DNA from: Nematostella vectensis
Taxonomy: Eukaryota; Cnidaria; Anthozoa; Actiniaria; Edwardsiidae
DNA: 64,000 nt
Direction of reading: 5' to 3'
Assembly (NCBI RefSeq): GCF_932526225.1
Contig: NC_064044.1
Coordinates: 8,668,801-8,732,800 of the forward strand
Of this stretch, positions 45,801 to 57,500 are shown piece after piece. Both the position numbers and the translations under genes were made by a program. The notes under the pieces were generated by a model. It was not told the origin of the DNA, ran no database searches, and saw only the letters and a program-made list of their open reading frames with translations. How positions within the stretch are numbered: the stretch's first letter is position 1; each line of letters opens with the position of its first letter.

Positions 45801-48800
45801 TTTTATTATATATAATACCCATGACTGTACAAGTCTTGACTGTGATCCCTCTAACAGTTCCCAAAATACAGAAGACAAAAAACATTTCTTTTAACATGTG
45901 CAATAATACCAATAGTAATTTTGTGCCATCTCCTTTTAGCTGAAAAAAGAGTATGGAAATAGGATCACTGCCCGGTTCCCACCTCGCAAGATTTTATCCT
46001 TGACGGCTGTGCAGGTCGAGGAGCGGCGAGACCAGCTTGAGAAATACCTCCAAGGCATCTGCCAAGACCCTGATGTCGCCAACAGCTCTACCTTTACGGA
46101 CTTCCTCCGCAACTGCCAGAAGGTGAGGTAGTTTGGAAAGCCTGTTGCCTGCCCTTAACAGATGCAGTTTTGTTTGGAGACTGACCTTATGCACTGTTGT
46201 GTGAATGGCAAAAGAACCCCACCCTACCCCTTATTATATTAGATCGCAATCCTATATGAAGTTATGAAAATAGAGATATTTTTTTTATTATTGGAGGTGT
46301 AGCTGCCATTCTTGATACTCCAGTTTAGAGTTATGGCTCATGGTCATGGCTACTCCTTCACATTCTGTCCCGTCTGTCATCCCATTTAGAAGTGTCAGTT
46401 GGTAACTGGTACCCCCTCCCCATTTGGAAATAGCTGTTAGTCATTGATACCCCCCCCTCATTTGGAAATAGCTGTGGGTCATTGATACCCCCTCCCCATT
46501 TGGAAATAGCTGTTAGTCATTGATATCCCCTCCCCATTTGGAAATAGCTGTTGGTCATTTATACCCCAACCCCATTTGGAAATAGCTGTGGGTCATTGAT
46601 ACCCCCTCCCCATTTGGAAATAGCTGTTAGTCATTGATATCCCCTCCCCATTTGGAAATAGCTGTTGGTCATTTATACCCCAACCCCATTTGGAAATAGC
46701 TGTTGGTCATTGATACCCCCTCCCCATTTGGAAATAGCTGTTGGTCATTTATACCCCAACCCCATTTGAAAATAGCTGTTGGTCATTGATACCCCCACCC
46801 CATTTGTAAATAGCTGTTAGTCATTAGTACTCCCTCCTGATTTAGAGATAGCTGTTAGTCATAAGTACCCCCTTCCCATTTGGAAATAGCTGTTAGTCAT
46901 TAGTACCCCCTTCCCATTTGGAAATAGCTGTTAGTCATTGATACCCCTCCCCATTTGGAAATAGCTGTTGGTCATTAGTACCCCCTCCCCATTTGGAAAT
47001 AGCTGTTAGTCATTAGTACCCCCTTCCCATTTGGAAATAGCTGTTAGTCATTAGTACTCCCTCCCCATTTGGAAATAGCTGTTGGTCATTAGTACCCCCT
47101 CCCCATTTGGAAATAGCTGTTAGTCATTAGTACCCCCTCCCCATTTGGAAATAGCTGTTGGTCATTAGTACTCCCTCCCCATTTGGAAATTGCAGTTAGT
47201 CATTAGTACCCCCTCCTCATTTGGAAATAGCTGTTGGTCATTAGTACTCCCTCCCCATTTGGAAATAGCTGTTGGTCATTAGTACTCCCTCCCCATTTGG
47301 AAATAACTGTTAGTCATTGATACCCCACCCCATTTGGAAAAAGCTGTTAGTCATTAGTACCCCATCCCCATTTGGAAATTGCTGTTAGTCATTAGTACCC
47401 CAACCCCATTTGGAAATTGCTGTTAGTCATTAGTACCCCCTCCCCATTTGGAAATAGCTGTTGGTCATTAGTACACCCTCCCCATTTGGAAATTGCTGTT
47501 AGTCATTAGTACCCCAACCCCATTTGGAAATTGCTGTTAGTCATTAGTACCCCCTCCCCATTTGGAAATAGCTGTTGGTCATTAGTACCCCATCCCCATT
47601 TGGAAATTGCTGTTAGTCATTAGTACCCCAACCCCATTTGGAAATTGCTGTTAGTCATTATTACCCCCTCCCCATTTGGAAATAGCTGTTGGTCATTAGT
47701 ACCCCATCCCCATTTGGAAATAGCTGTTAGTTATTAGTACCCCATCCCCATTTGGAAATAGCTGTTGGTCATTAGTACACCCTCCCCATTTGGAATGTCT
47801 GTGGTTCATTGTTACCCCCTCCCCATTTGGAAATAGCTGTTAGTTATTAGTACCCCTCCCCATTTGGAAATAGCTGTTGGTTATTAGTACCCCTCCCCAT
47901 TTGGAAATTGCTGTTAGTCATTAGTACCCCATCCCCATTTGGAAATAGCTGTTAGTTATTAGTACCCCATCCCCATTTGGAAATAGCTGTTGGTCATTAG
48001 TACACCCTCCCCATTTGGAATGTCTGTGGTTCATTGTTACCCCCCTCCCCATTTGGAAATAGCTGTTAGTTATTAGTACCCCTCCCCATTTGGAAATAGC
48101 TGTTGGTCATTAGTACCCCCTCCCCATTTGGAAATTGCTGTTAGTCATTAGTACCCCCTCCCCATTTGGAAATAGCTGTTGGTCATTAGTACCCCCTCCC
48201 CATTTGGAAATAGCTGTTGGTCATTAGTACCCCCTCCCCATTTGGAAATAGCTGTTGGTCATTAGTACCCCCTCCCCATTTGGAAATTGCTGTTAGTCAT
48301 TAGTACCCCCTCCCCATTTGGAAATAGCTGTTGGTCATTAGTACCCCATCCCCATTTGGAAATAGCTGTTAGTTATTAGTACCCCTCCCCATTTGGAAAT
48401 AGCTGTTGGTCATTAGTACCCCCTCCCCATTTGGAAATAGCTGTTGGTCATTAGTATCTCATCCCCATTTGGAAATAGCTGTTGGTCATTAGTACACCCT
48501 CCCCATTTGGAAATAGTTGTTGGTCATTTATACCCCCACCCCATTTGAAAATAGTTGTGGGTCATTGATACCCCCTCCCCATTTGGAAATAGCTGTTAGT
48601 CATTATTACCCCCTCCTCATTTGGAAATAGCTGTGGGTCATTGATACCCCCTCCCCATTTGGAAATAACTGTTAGTCATTGATACCCCACCCCATTTGGA
48701 AAAAGCTGTTGGTCATTAGTACCCCCTTCCCATTTGGAAATAGCTGTTAGTCATTATTACCCCCTCCTCATTTGGAAATAGCTGTGGGTCATTGATACCC

Positions 48801-51800
48801 CCTCCCCATTTGGAAATAACTGTTAGTCATTGATACCCCACCCCATTTGGAAAAAGCTGTTGGTCATTAGTACCCCCTTCCCATTTGGAAATAGCTGTTA
48901 GTCATTAGTACCCCAATCCCATTTGGAAATAGCTGTTAGTCATTAGTACCCCAATCCCATTTGGAAATAGCTGTTAGTCATTAGTACTCCCTCCCCATTT
49001 GGAAATTGCTGTTAGTCATTAGTACCCCCTCCCCATTTGGAAATAGCTATTGGTCATTAGTACTCCCTCCCCATTTGGAAATTGCAGTTAGTCATTAGTA
49101 CCCCCTCCCCATTTGGAAATAGCTGTTGGTCATTAGTACCCCTCCCCATTTGGAAATAGCTGTTGGTCATTAGTACCCCCTTCCCATTTGGAAATAGCTG
49201 TTGGTCATTAGTACTCCCTCTCCATTTGGAAATTGCTGTTAGTCATTATTACCCCCTCCTCATTTGGAAATAGCTGTTGGTCATTAGTACCCCTTGTGTG
49301 GTACCATTGTCTGCAGGCACCCAGCACAAGTCGCATGTTGTTTTGTTGCATTGTTTCTTAACGTCAACTGGCGAATGGTAGTAATGAATTTACTGTTGGT
49401 CATTGGTACCCCCTGCTCACCCCACCCTCCCAAGGTAGCTGACACCTGTTTACCCCCCACCCCCTATTTAGTCCCGGTATGGGGCAAGTGTGTTGACTGG
49501 CTCTCTCTCTCTCACTGGCATTACTTTTCAGGGTCATGTGGTTGGCTTTATTTTCATCAGCTAGGCATTTTTCTACAATCTTCCAAAAAAAGTTGTAGCA
49601 GACACAACAGACAGATTATTGTGTTTATCCAAGAAACAAACAGCCTTTGTGTGTCGTTTGACAATTCATTAAGATTTTTGTAAAATGATTTTGTTAGGAA
49701 ACCTTGCAAGCTCTTTCAGAGACAGTTACTCTGGATGTTTACTTGATGAATGGGTCAAAGGTCTCACTGAAGGTCTTATCGACTGACAGCACAGATGATG
49801 TCTTAGAGGTACAACATATTACAAACATATGTAGAGTATAAACAGTCAACTCTTTGCTTAAAGACGAGGTCTTATACATACCTGAAGTCCTTGCCAACTG
49901 ACACCATACATGACAGCTTAGAGGTACACAAATAGAAAATTTTACACTCTATTATTTGCTAAAAGATACTCAAATGTGTATCCAATTTTTGGATCCTCCT
50001 TAGTGGATTTTTTCTAGTGTAGTCCTCAGTTATTGTACCACCTTGTGCATTTTCTTCTGTGGCTGACCGTTTTATGTCTCTTGTAGGCTGCAATGCGTGA
50101 GATTAAGCTCAGTGAAGAGCTCTTCCATTATTTTGCACTTTTTTTAATCAAAAGAGAAGAGGATGGGGAAGCGACAAGTAAGCTTGACTTAGATACCATA
50201 AAGCACAAAACAATTTTCACCTTTTTGAGGTTTATGTGAGGTTTTCCACTTTTTATTGAAGTTCTTCTTACCAAGGAGTTTGGACAGTGGAACTGGAGAA
50301 AACAACCTTCTAGCTAATCGTAATATTTTGCCTTTTTGCACAGGGGATATGTGATCTCACACTCTCCACTTTCCTTAGAAATTTCTTTTTTAAATCTTTG
50401 TGGGGGTTTAAACACGAACGTGCACTATAAAAGGGATATTTTCCCAAGCTCTTGCTCAAGTCATAAGTCAGTCACAACTAGAATTCGTTGGGTGCGGACC
50501 CCCATAACTGCCAGAAGAAAATATAGCAAAAAACACAGCCTAATATCTTGAAAAGTTACCACAGGATAAACATTTTTTGATTTTTAATACAAAGTATTCT
50601 GGGAAGAGCAATAAACCTAGGCTGAATATTTTGTTTTCAGTTCAAAGAAAGTTGCAGGAGTTTGAGTGTCCCTACCTCAGCGTTAAGAATTTGAAGGGAA
50701 CTCACCGGATCGCTGTCAGGAAAAAGTGAGTTTTACTGAATGTTGCTAAAAGCAGAGCCAAGAGAAGAGGGCAGGTTAAAGGTGTGGCGCTTTTATACTG
50801 TATGTTGCAGGCTTAAAACCTGTTTGTTTTTGTTGTTGTTGTTGTTGTTCAGAGCCGTAGCAGGCAAACATTAAGAAAATAAAATATTGGGGGGGGGCAC
50901 AGCCACGCCCCTACTGGTCATTTACTTATAATTTGAAAAAAAATTAGATTGGCCCAGTGCCCCTACCCCTGCTATGGTCTTGTTATTTTTGTTTATATTT
51001 TGTGTTGATTTTTTATTTAGCAATTATCACTTTATAAATGAATGATATTTATGAATTGTTTTCAGTTTCTGGGATTCCAAGTTAGAAGATAGGATAATCG
51101 AGGACAAGATCGGTATGAACTTATTGTATGTCCAAGCCATCAGTGATATAGAGAGAGGCTGGGTGGTGGGGCCCAAAGAAGCCTACTCCCGACTTGAAGA
51201 ACTCAAAGAAACTGGCTCAAAGAAAGAGGTAAAGTGTGTCCCATCACCGCGCCCACTCTTAGATAGACTACCAGACAATACTGATATGCAATTCTAATCA
51301 AATATTTACAGATTAGCTTGGTGTTATGTGTTCTTTCCTTAACTTTGATCTCCCTGTATTTTAGTACCTGCGATTAGCCAGGATGATGAAGTACTATGGG
51401 TTCATCCAGTTCAAGCCATGTTTTACTAATTATCCAACTGACAACACCCGTGTACTTATCAGCTGCGGTGACAGAGAATTAAACTTTAGGTTACAAACAG
51501 AAGATGTGAGTATAAGCTTTGCTGGATTAATGATCAGGTGCATAGCTTGTTGCAAAGGATATGCCCGCATCCTCTCTTGGTCCTCTCTCTCAACCACCAA
51601 GAATTAAGTGATTTCTTATTGAAGGATCACAATTATTTTTAACTCATAAATGCTTGCAAAGAATTGTGTTAAAAATTCCGATTAAAGCTTAGAGGTATGA
51701 AAGGTGCTCTTGTTATGTTATCAACTTGTGAAATAACTAGAAAATACATTTGCATTCACAAGTTGGCTCACAGAGCCTTTAATTCCATAAAATAACAACT

Positions 51801-54556
51801 GTTAAATGTGTCCCCTTCCCCCATATCCTCTCCCACTCAGAAAATCCTGACTATGAGCCTGATAATAATTTAATCCCAAATTACCATAATTTAATGAGGC
51901 AGTGTAACAGTATGTGTCTGCTCCCTTGACATTTAGAGAAAATGATTTAGAAAACCCCTTATTGTTGAATTCACCATTGAAATGCTTAGTGTGCACCTCA
52001 ACTTACCAAGTCTTCAAATCCTCACAGAATAAGATCCAAGAAGGAAGTTTCAAAGTGACTCGCATGAGATGCTGGAGAATTACCTCCTCTGTGAGTTGAC
52101 CATTCTCCCTCTGCAATTTGACCATTCTCCCTCTGCAATTTGACCATTCTCCCTCTGCAATTTGACCATTCTCCCTCTGCAATTTGACCATTCTCCCTCT
52201 GCAATTTGACCATTCTCCCTCTGCAATTTGACCATTCTCCCTCTGCAATTTGACCATTCTCCCTCTGCAATTTGACCATTCTCCCTCTGCAATTTGACCA
52301 TTCTCCCTCTGCAAATTGACCATTCTCCCTCTGCAATTTGACCATTCTCCCTCTGCAATTTGACCATTCTCCCTCTGCAATTTGACCATTCTCCCTCTGC
52401 AATTTGACCATTCTCCCTCTGCAATTTGACCATTCTCCCTCTGCAATTTGACCATTCTCCCTCTGCAATTTGACCATTCTCCCTCTGCAATTTGACCATT
52501 CTCCCTCTATAAGTTGACCTTCATTCTCTACAAGTTGCCCATTCTGCTTTTCGACACATTATAACCAATACAAGTAACTTAGTGTTTGAGTACCTAACTT
52601 GTCTGGGCTTTGCCAAAGCTTAGTGATACACCATCTTTCATGAAGTCCATACAACATTGATTTAAATAATTACTCATTTCAGCAAACTACGACTGATGAG
52701 GGGAAAAAAGAAGAGTCATTAGAGCTGGCATTTGAGTACCTACTTACCAGAGATTGTCTACAATGGATAACTGTATACAGCGGTCAGGTATTAATCAAAT
52801 TCAAGATTCGCTTGCAATTGAATAGCAGAACATTTAAAGGAGAATATCACTTAATTTTGTCTTAACTTGATGTCCAATAAAATAGTATTTTTGAAGGTTT
52901 GGTATCTGGTTATTAGGCAACTGAGTCATAAGGCAGCCGTTTGCCTTATGACATTCATGAATAAAAGTCACATTCCTGATGTGGATAGAGAATATAGTTC
53001 TAGTTTTTTTTTGGTTATGGTGTTGATGGTGATCAAATAATGATCTAATGTAATGATGACTATGATTATGGTAATGATGGTGATGTTAATCTAAATTCTA
53101 ATTTCATTTTGTTTTCAGGCAATTCTGATGAGCCTTTGTCTTCAGAGCATAGTTGATGAAATAATCCGACTGAAGCAAAACAAAAGTTTAAAAGCTCCAA
53201 GGGTAGGGTTTCTTTGTCTAAATACATATGTTTTAATACTATATCTTATTGACCATCACTCATATTTTCTAGCACAAAGAAAGAACCAATGGGAATTTCC
53301 AAAGGTGCAACTCAGTATCTTCAACTGCTTCCAATGAGGTAAGATTGCCTGTATCTCTCATCTCTGTATCTCATATCATGTAAACAGCCTGCCATGCATT
53401 AACAGGGCTGGAGCTAGGGATGTATCTCATATCATATCAACAGCCTGCCATGCATTAACAGGGATGTAGGAATGTATCTCATATCATATCAACAGCCTGC
53501 CATGCATTAACAGGGATGTAGGGATGTATCTCATATCATATCAACAGCCTGTCATGCATTAAGAGGGCTGGAGCTAGGGATGTATCTCATATCATATCAA
53601 CAGCCTGCCATGCATTAACAGGGATGTAGCTGGGGATGGGATACATGGGTCAATGTGCCCCTTACAAATTTCTTAATGTTTCTGTATCCACCACCCCCCC
53701 CCCCCCCCTCCCCATCCCAATCGAAGCCATCCACAGCTAAAATTCTTTATTACGCCGGCCATTAGCCATTCTATTGTTAAATAGCCAATTGTGGGAAGAT
53801 GGCGCTACTTACATTGTGTTTTAATTTTCTTCTTTTTCAGGCGGATGAGGAAGCCCCTCCTTCAAGCTCAAAACCAGCAGCTCCTACCCTCTCTGCCCCC
53901 ACATTCGAGTCTGGGGCAAAAAAGAAAATCCTTAAGCCACAGGTAAATTCAATTTTTTTTCTATTTATCAATCAAAATATAATTCCACATCACTTTTACA
54001 CATTAAACTTTAAAGGGTAACTGCAAGCTAAATACAACCAGGACTCGTATTTAGATGTAAAAACAAAAAATACGCTTACTGTAGGTGTTTTCGCGCGGTT
54101 ATAGTTCTTTTTCGAGAATTTTGATGTTTCGCCGCCATCTTGGATGTTTTGCTCTTTGTTACCATGAGCAGTGGATGTTTGTTTAGTCACACGATTACAA
54201 AAATGGAATAATAACTTTGAAGAACCAATCACTGCCGTAAGATATGTTTATAAAAAAGGAAATATGATTTTTGGCCGACATTTGAAAAAAAAATTACTTG
54301 GACAGTGCATGGCTTCTTGGTCAGTTTAAACATGCAATGTTAATGTTAGTATAATCTTATGAAAATTCTGTGGACTCATCGACGGGAGTGTACTATTGCT
54401 GTAAGGAAAAAAGAGGCTTTGAGCTTTTTTTTTTGTAATTTTCAGAACAAAGTCCAAGGCGGTTACGCTCAGGTCCCCCAGAGACAAGCTCCACCAAGCG
54501 ATGATAATACCAAAACCAACGAAGTCTTCGAAGGCATCGGAAATGATGATCTCTAG
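42822..54556 (+). CDS. SNX17: Sorting nexin 17 (PX-FERM endosomal cargo adaptor)
   Basis: Fourteen phase-consistent exons give about 479 residues (human 470): 42822-42881, 45184-45258, 45940-46122, 49698-49808, 50087-50177, 50641-50725, 51066-51228, 51365-51505, 52028-52090, 52683-52787, 53119-53202, 53273-53338, 53841-53942 and 54446-54556. The start MHFSIP is identical to vertebrate SNX17. Exons 1-3 form the PX domain (YNIHINGALHSAVRFSDL; RFPPRK), which binds phosphatidylinositol-3-phosphate. Exons 4-10 form the atypical FERM module (F1 from LDVYLMNGSKVSLKVL; F3 ends in LQWITVYSGQAILMSLCLQ), which reads NPxY/NxxY sorting signals of recycling membrane cargo. Exons 12-14 are a disordered tail ending FEGIGNDDL, close to the vertebrate end that recruits the Retriever complex. 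It acts on early endosomes to divert integrins and LDL-receptor-family cargo from lysosomes. Introns 1, 3, 9 and 12 hold repeats. Confidence 0.95.
44009..44765. repeat. 222-bp tandem triplication joined to foldback element copy 2, SNX17 intron 1
   Basis: Three units of 222 bp start near 44009, 44231 and 44453 (marker TCTAGCTTGCTGTATTAG at 44021, 44243 and 44465). The last unit continues into sequence shared with the 31429 element (ACAGGTAGC, then AGCTCTTTGTTTGTCC, then AAAAGACGTGTGTAGTCTAG and CTGGCCGTATTAAAGCGC). 222 is divisible by three, so both strands keep an open 74-residue repeat, which I do not treat as a gene. The right arm of the foldback is missing. Confidence 0.85.
46385..49290. 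repeat. 38-bp minisatellite in SNX17 intron 3, about 76 units
   Basis: Period about 38 bp, with core CCATTTGGAAATAGCTGTT, then GGTCATTAGTACCCCC. Units differ by one or two bases in the C-run (CCCCTCCCC, CCCAACCCC, CCCATCCCC). Blocks of several units recur as larger copies, for example the TGGAATGTCTGTGGTTC variant near 47795 and again near 48018. The minus strand (template for SNX17) carries two G-runs per unit. It begins about 260 bp after the exon 3 donor. Confidence 0.95.
50850..50982. mobile_element. Small hAT-like MITE, diverged, SNX17 intron 6
   Basis: CAGAGCCGTAGCAGG (50850-50864) pairs imperfectly (11 of 15) with the complement of CCTGCTATGGTCTTG (50968-50982). The 133-bp interior has a G-run and C-runs. 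It follows a (GTT)n tract; no clear target duplication. Confidence 0.4.
52086..52515. repeat. 22-bp minisatellite starting at the SNX17 exon 9 donor
   Basis: About 19 nearly identical units with period 22 bp (core TTGACCATTCTCCC then TCTGCAAT). The exon end and donor (CCTCTGTGAGTTGACCAT) differ from the unit (CCTCTGCAATTTGACCAT) at only three positions, so the junction itself is the first unit. Units decay at the right end (ATAAGTTGACCTT, then ACAAGTTGCCC). All three minus-strand frames are open only because the unit lacks stops. Confidence 0.96.
53360..53640. repeat. Tandem repeat of about 54-60 bp, five units, SNX17 intron 12
   Basis: Units contain TGTATCTCATATCAT, ATCAACAGCCTGCCATGCAT and TAACAGGG, with length variation from an optional CTGGAGCTA segment. 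The first unit starts about 24 bp after the exon 12 donor. A poly-C run follows at about 53693-53709. Confidence 0.9.
54130..54143. promoter_or_regulatory. Strong YY1-like site inside SNX17 intron 13
   Basis: CGCCGCCATCTTGG is the complement of the YY1 consensus CCAAGATGGCGGC. It lies deep in the last intron. It may mark an internal or antisense promoter; this is motif matching only. Confidence 0.3.
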
Positions 54557-57500
54557 GTATTAGCATGATTGACAAGCACCGCCTAAGGGAATGACCATTT
54601 GATGTAGAGAATGGATGGAGGGGGGGGGGGGGGGTTATTCCTATACATGATATATATTTTGGACTAAGTCTCCTTTTTCTCTGCAGAATTGCTCTTCAGG
54701 ATTTGCTTTCGCAGGAAAGTTGTGTTCTATCTTTTTTTGGTAATTGCCCAACCACCCTTTCTCTTAAGTATTTCATTGTCCTTTCCGTACTAACAATACA
54801 AGGGGCGTTGCTTAAGTGACCAACTCATTCTTCCGGGTATGCATTGCAATTCCAAACAAATTTGGTTTCCGACTAGGCTAATTTTCAAGAAGAATTAAAA
54901 GGTGGTCATACTTTCTATGCTATGATTGGAAATATTCAGGCCCTTAATCTCAGTCGATTGACCCATGTGACAATATGTATATTTTTTCAATTTAATAACT
55001 TTTTAAAAGATGGGTAGTACTTTTTAAACTTGTTTAATTTCTGTACGGGGCCAAGGGGAAGTTTTGTCCATTGCTGGCTCTTATACTTCGTAGACAGTAT
55101 GCAACCTTTTGTTTAAAGAATAGCTTTGTCTACATTTAAACTGACCGGCCGCAGTGCATCATGCAAAAAGTGAGTTAGTCAATCAAAAATTTCACTGGTC
55201 TCTTGACATATCATCATTACACAAAATTAACTAAACTTTTATTTGATATGTCTATAAGATCACTCAAGACAGTGGATAAACGACAGAGCAAAAAAAATGG
55301 CAAGTTTTTCCAAAATAAGGTCTGGTTAACTTCGGTAAGCTTAAATTTTTGCATAGAGGTTTCTTATGTTATGTAAACCAACATACTAAAAGGGTCTTTT
55401 TCTTATGGATTCGTCTTCGAGATATGAGACTTGAAGTGCAATTTTCAAATGTTCAAAGTATGAATTCTCCTCGTTTTGGGGAGAAGTCGGGCTCTGATCA
55501 GAAATTAAGCCAACTTTGCTCGCTAATATCTAAATTGCATATCTTCTAAATTTCTTTAAAATTTGGAATAAAGCTTTAGGTCAGAGGAACTCCTTGTGTT
55601 TGGAATCTTGAGCTTATATATTGGGAATTGCAAAATTTCATGCCATTTTTGGCTCTCATGATCTTGGGCTAGCAGAGGCGAGTGAAAAGTTCAAAAGAGA
55701 AACGAGAGAAGAGAGAAAGAAGTTTTTCCCTCTTTTTCATTCCACGAAATACGTCGGCTTTTATGCATGCTGAAAAATCCGCTTATTTGAGACCAGTGCC
55801 ATGTCTGTGAATGATGATTTCTAAACTCTAACTTGTCAGATTATTTCTCTGACTAATTGTACAAAATTATATACCAAATTACAATAAAACGAATCATTGA
55901 TAATGTGTTTCTTTCTGGGTCTACACATGGAAGGTTGTGTATAGTTTACCTTGTGTCGAACTCGTTTTTCAAGCAAGCTGCATGTGACATAACAGTATAA
56001 CTGGGTTCAATTATGCAAGGATGCCTTAGAAGCCTGAGTGTTATACCTATTTCAATTGGCTGATTGCATCTTTTATCTGCACCGGAAATTTGTGTACCCC
56101 CTCCTGGAAATTTGTAAAATCAAAGAGAAAATAGAAGAAATTTCAAATATATCGTATGGAACTTAATAAATAGAGTTACCCCTCCTCCTGAAGTTTATGG
56201 CCTATATACTTCTCCCACTGAAAATCTAAGAGTTTTGGCTACCCCTCCCCCCTCAGAATTTCTTTCTTCTTAATTGCCACCCCCCTTTCTGGAAACTTAG
56301 GCCTCTGGAGACCCCCTCCCCCCCCCCCCCCCCCCCCCCCCCCCATAGGATTCTTTAGGTCCTCAACCCCCCGGTGCAGATAAAAGATCAGCCATTAACA
56401 CATTGACCCCTAAACCGGCCTGTACCGGCTTTGAGAAGTACCCACAACCCAAAAAATTCATAAATGCAAAATAAACACAACAAGATGAAGATACTCAGGC
56501 ATCAGTCTAAGGGATAAATGGTCTTGCAGATATGCATCCAACCAAGGTGTTGGCATCTACTCTTAAGCCAAATAATAGCACAGGTTCTTTGACAAATCTC
56601 AAATCGAACAAGGAAAGAAAGCAGAATCACCCCTCTTAACAAAACGCTTAAAATACCACAGAGGGGAGCGATGAGATCAGCAAACACAGCTCAAGACAAA
56701 TAGATACCTTTATTCTGATCCTCCAGGTTCATTTCCATGGCCTCAAAACACAATGTCCACTCCTTGAAGGCTTGTAAAACCACTTGGATGCTATTAAGGA
56801 TTGCAAAGCATTCTGGGAGATACAGGGAAAAATTCATGATGGAAGGGCCAGTCAACATTCCTCTCCCCAAAGTCAGATGGTCTTTTCACCCCGAAGCCAA
56901 ACAAATCAATTCCAGGTCATACAGACCCAGAATAGCAGTGTGAACAATTTTGGAATCAATTTGATTTCAGAAAAGACAGCATTTAGGAGGGCTGTGGTGA
57001 TTCATTAGAAAATTATTTTCTCATCCAGGTAAAGCTAAACAAGAAAAAATCACCATGAATCCACCTTTGCTTGCAAATATCCATAAGCACAGCACTCAAT
57101 TATGGCCCAATACACTTCATGATGTCCTGAGACACTCTCCTAATATGCTTATAGCTGTATTTTTTATGAAAAAAAAAACAACCATCAACTTGTGCTCGCA
57201 TCAGCACAATGACAAGGGATTAAAAGTGGGGACCGCAAAGCACTGTTGGAAAGCTTGGATGCCGCTGACTAAGTGCAGCTGTGTTTGACTTTGACGGGCT
57301 GTATAGAACTCAGAATATGGGGGGAGGTATCTGTTTTCAGTCAGTTTTTTGTAAATTCAGCTCAAAAATAGAGTCAATTTTTCGTCTATTTTTCGTAACA
57401 ACCTGTTTAAAAGTATTTTTATTCCCATCCTTTTTTGTGTTTGTTGAAAAAAAGGCTACATTTCTGATCCTGTTTGTATACATCGTGTTCCGAAAGTAGT

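Noticed and set aside
52003-52499. Three overlapping minus-strand open frames of about 140-150 codons (VKLQRENGQIAEGEW repeats)
   Set aside because: They are the 22-bp minisatellite read in all three frames; 22 is not a multiple of three and the unit simply lacks stops. SNX17 is on the other strand.
56737-57288. Cluster of short plus-strand frames
   Set aside because: Could be a decayed transposon, but I could not find any conserved motif or terminal repeat to support it.
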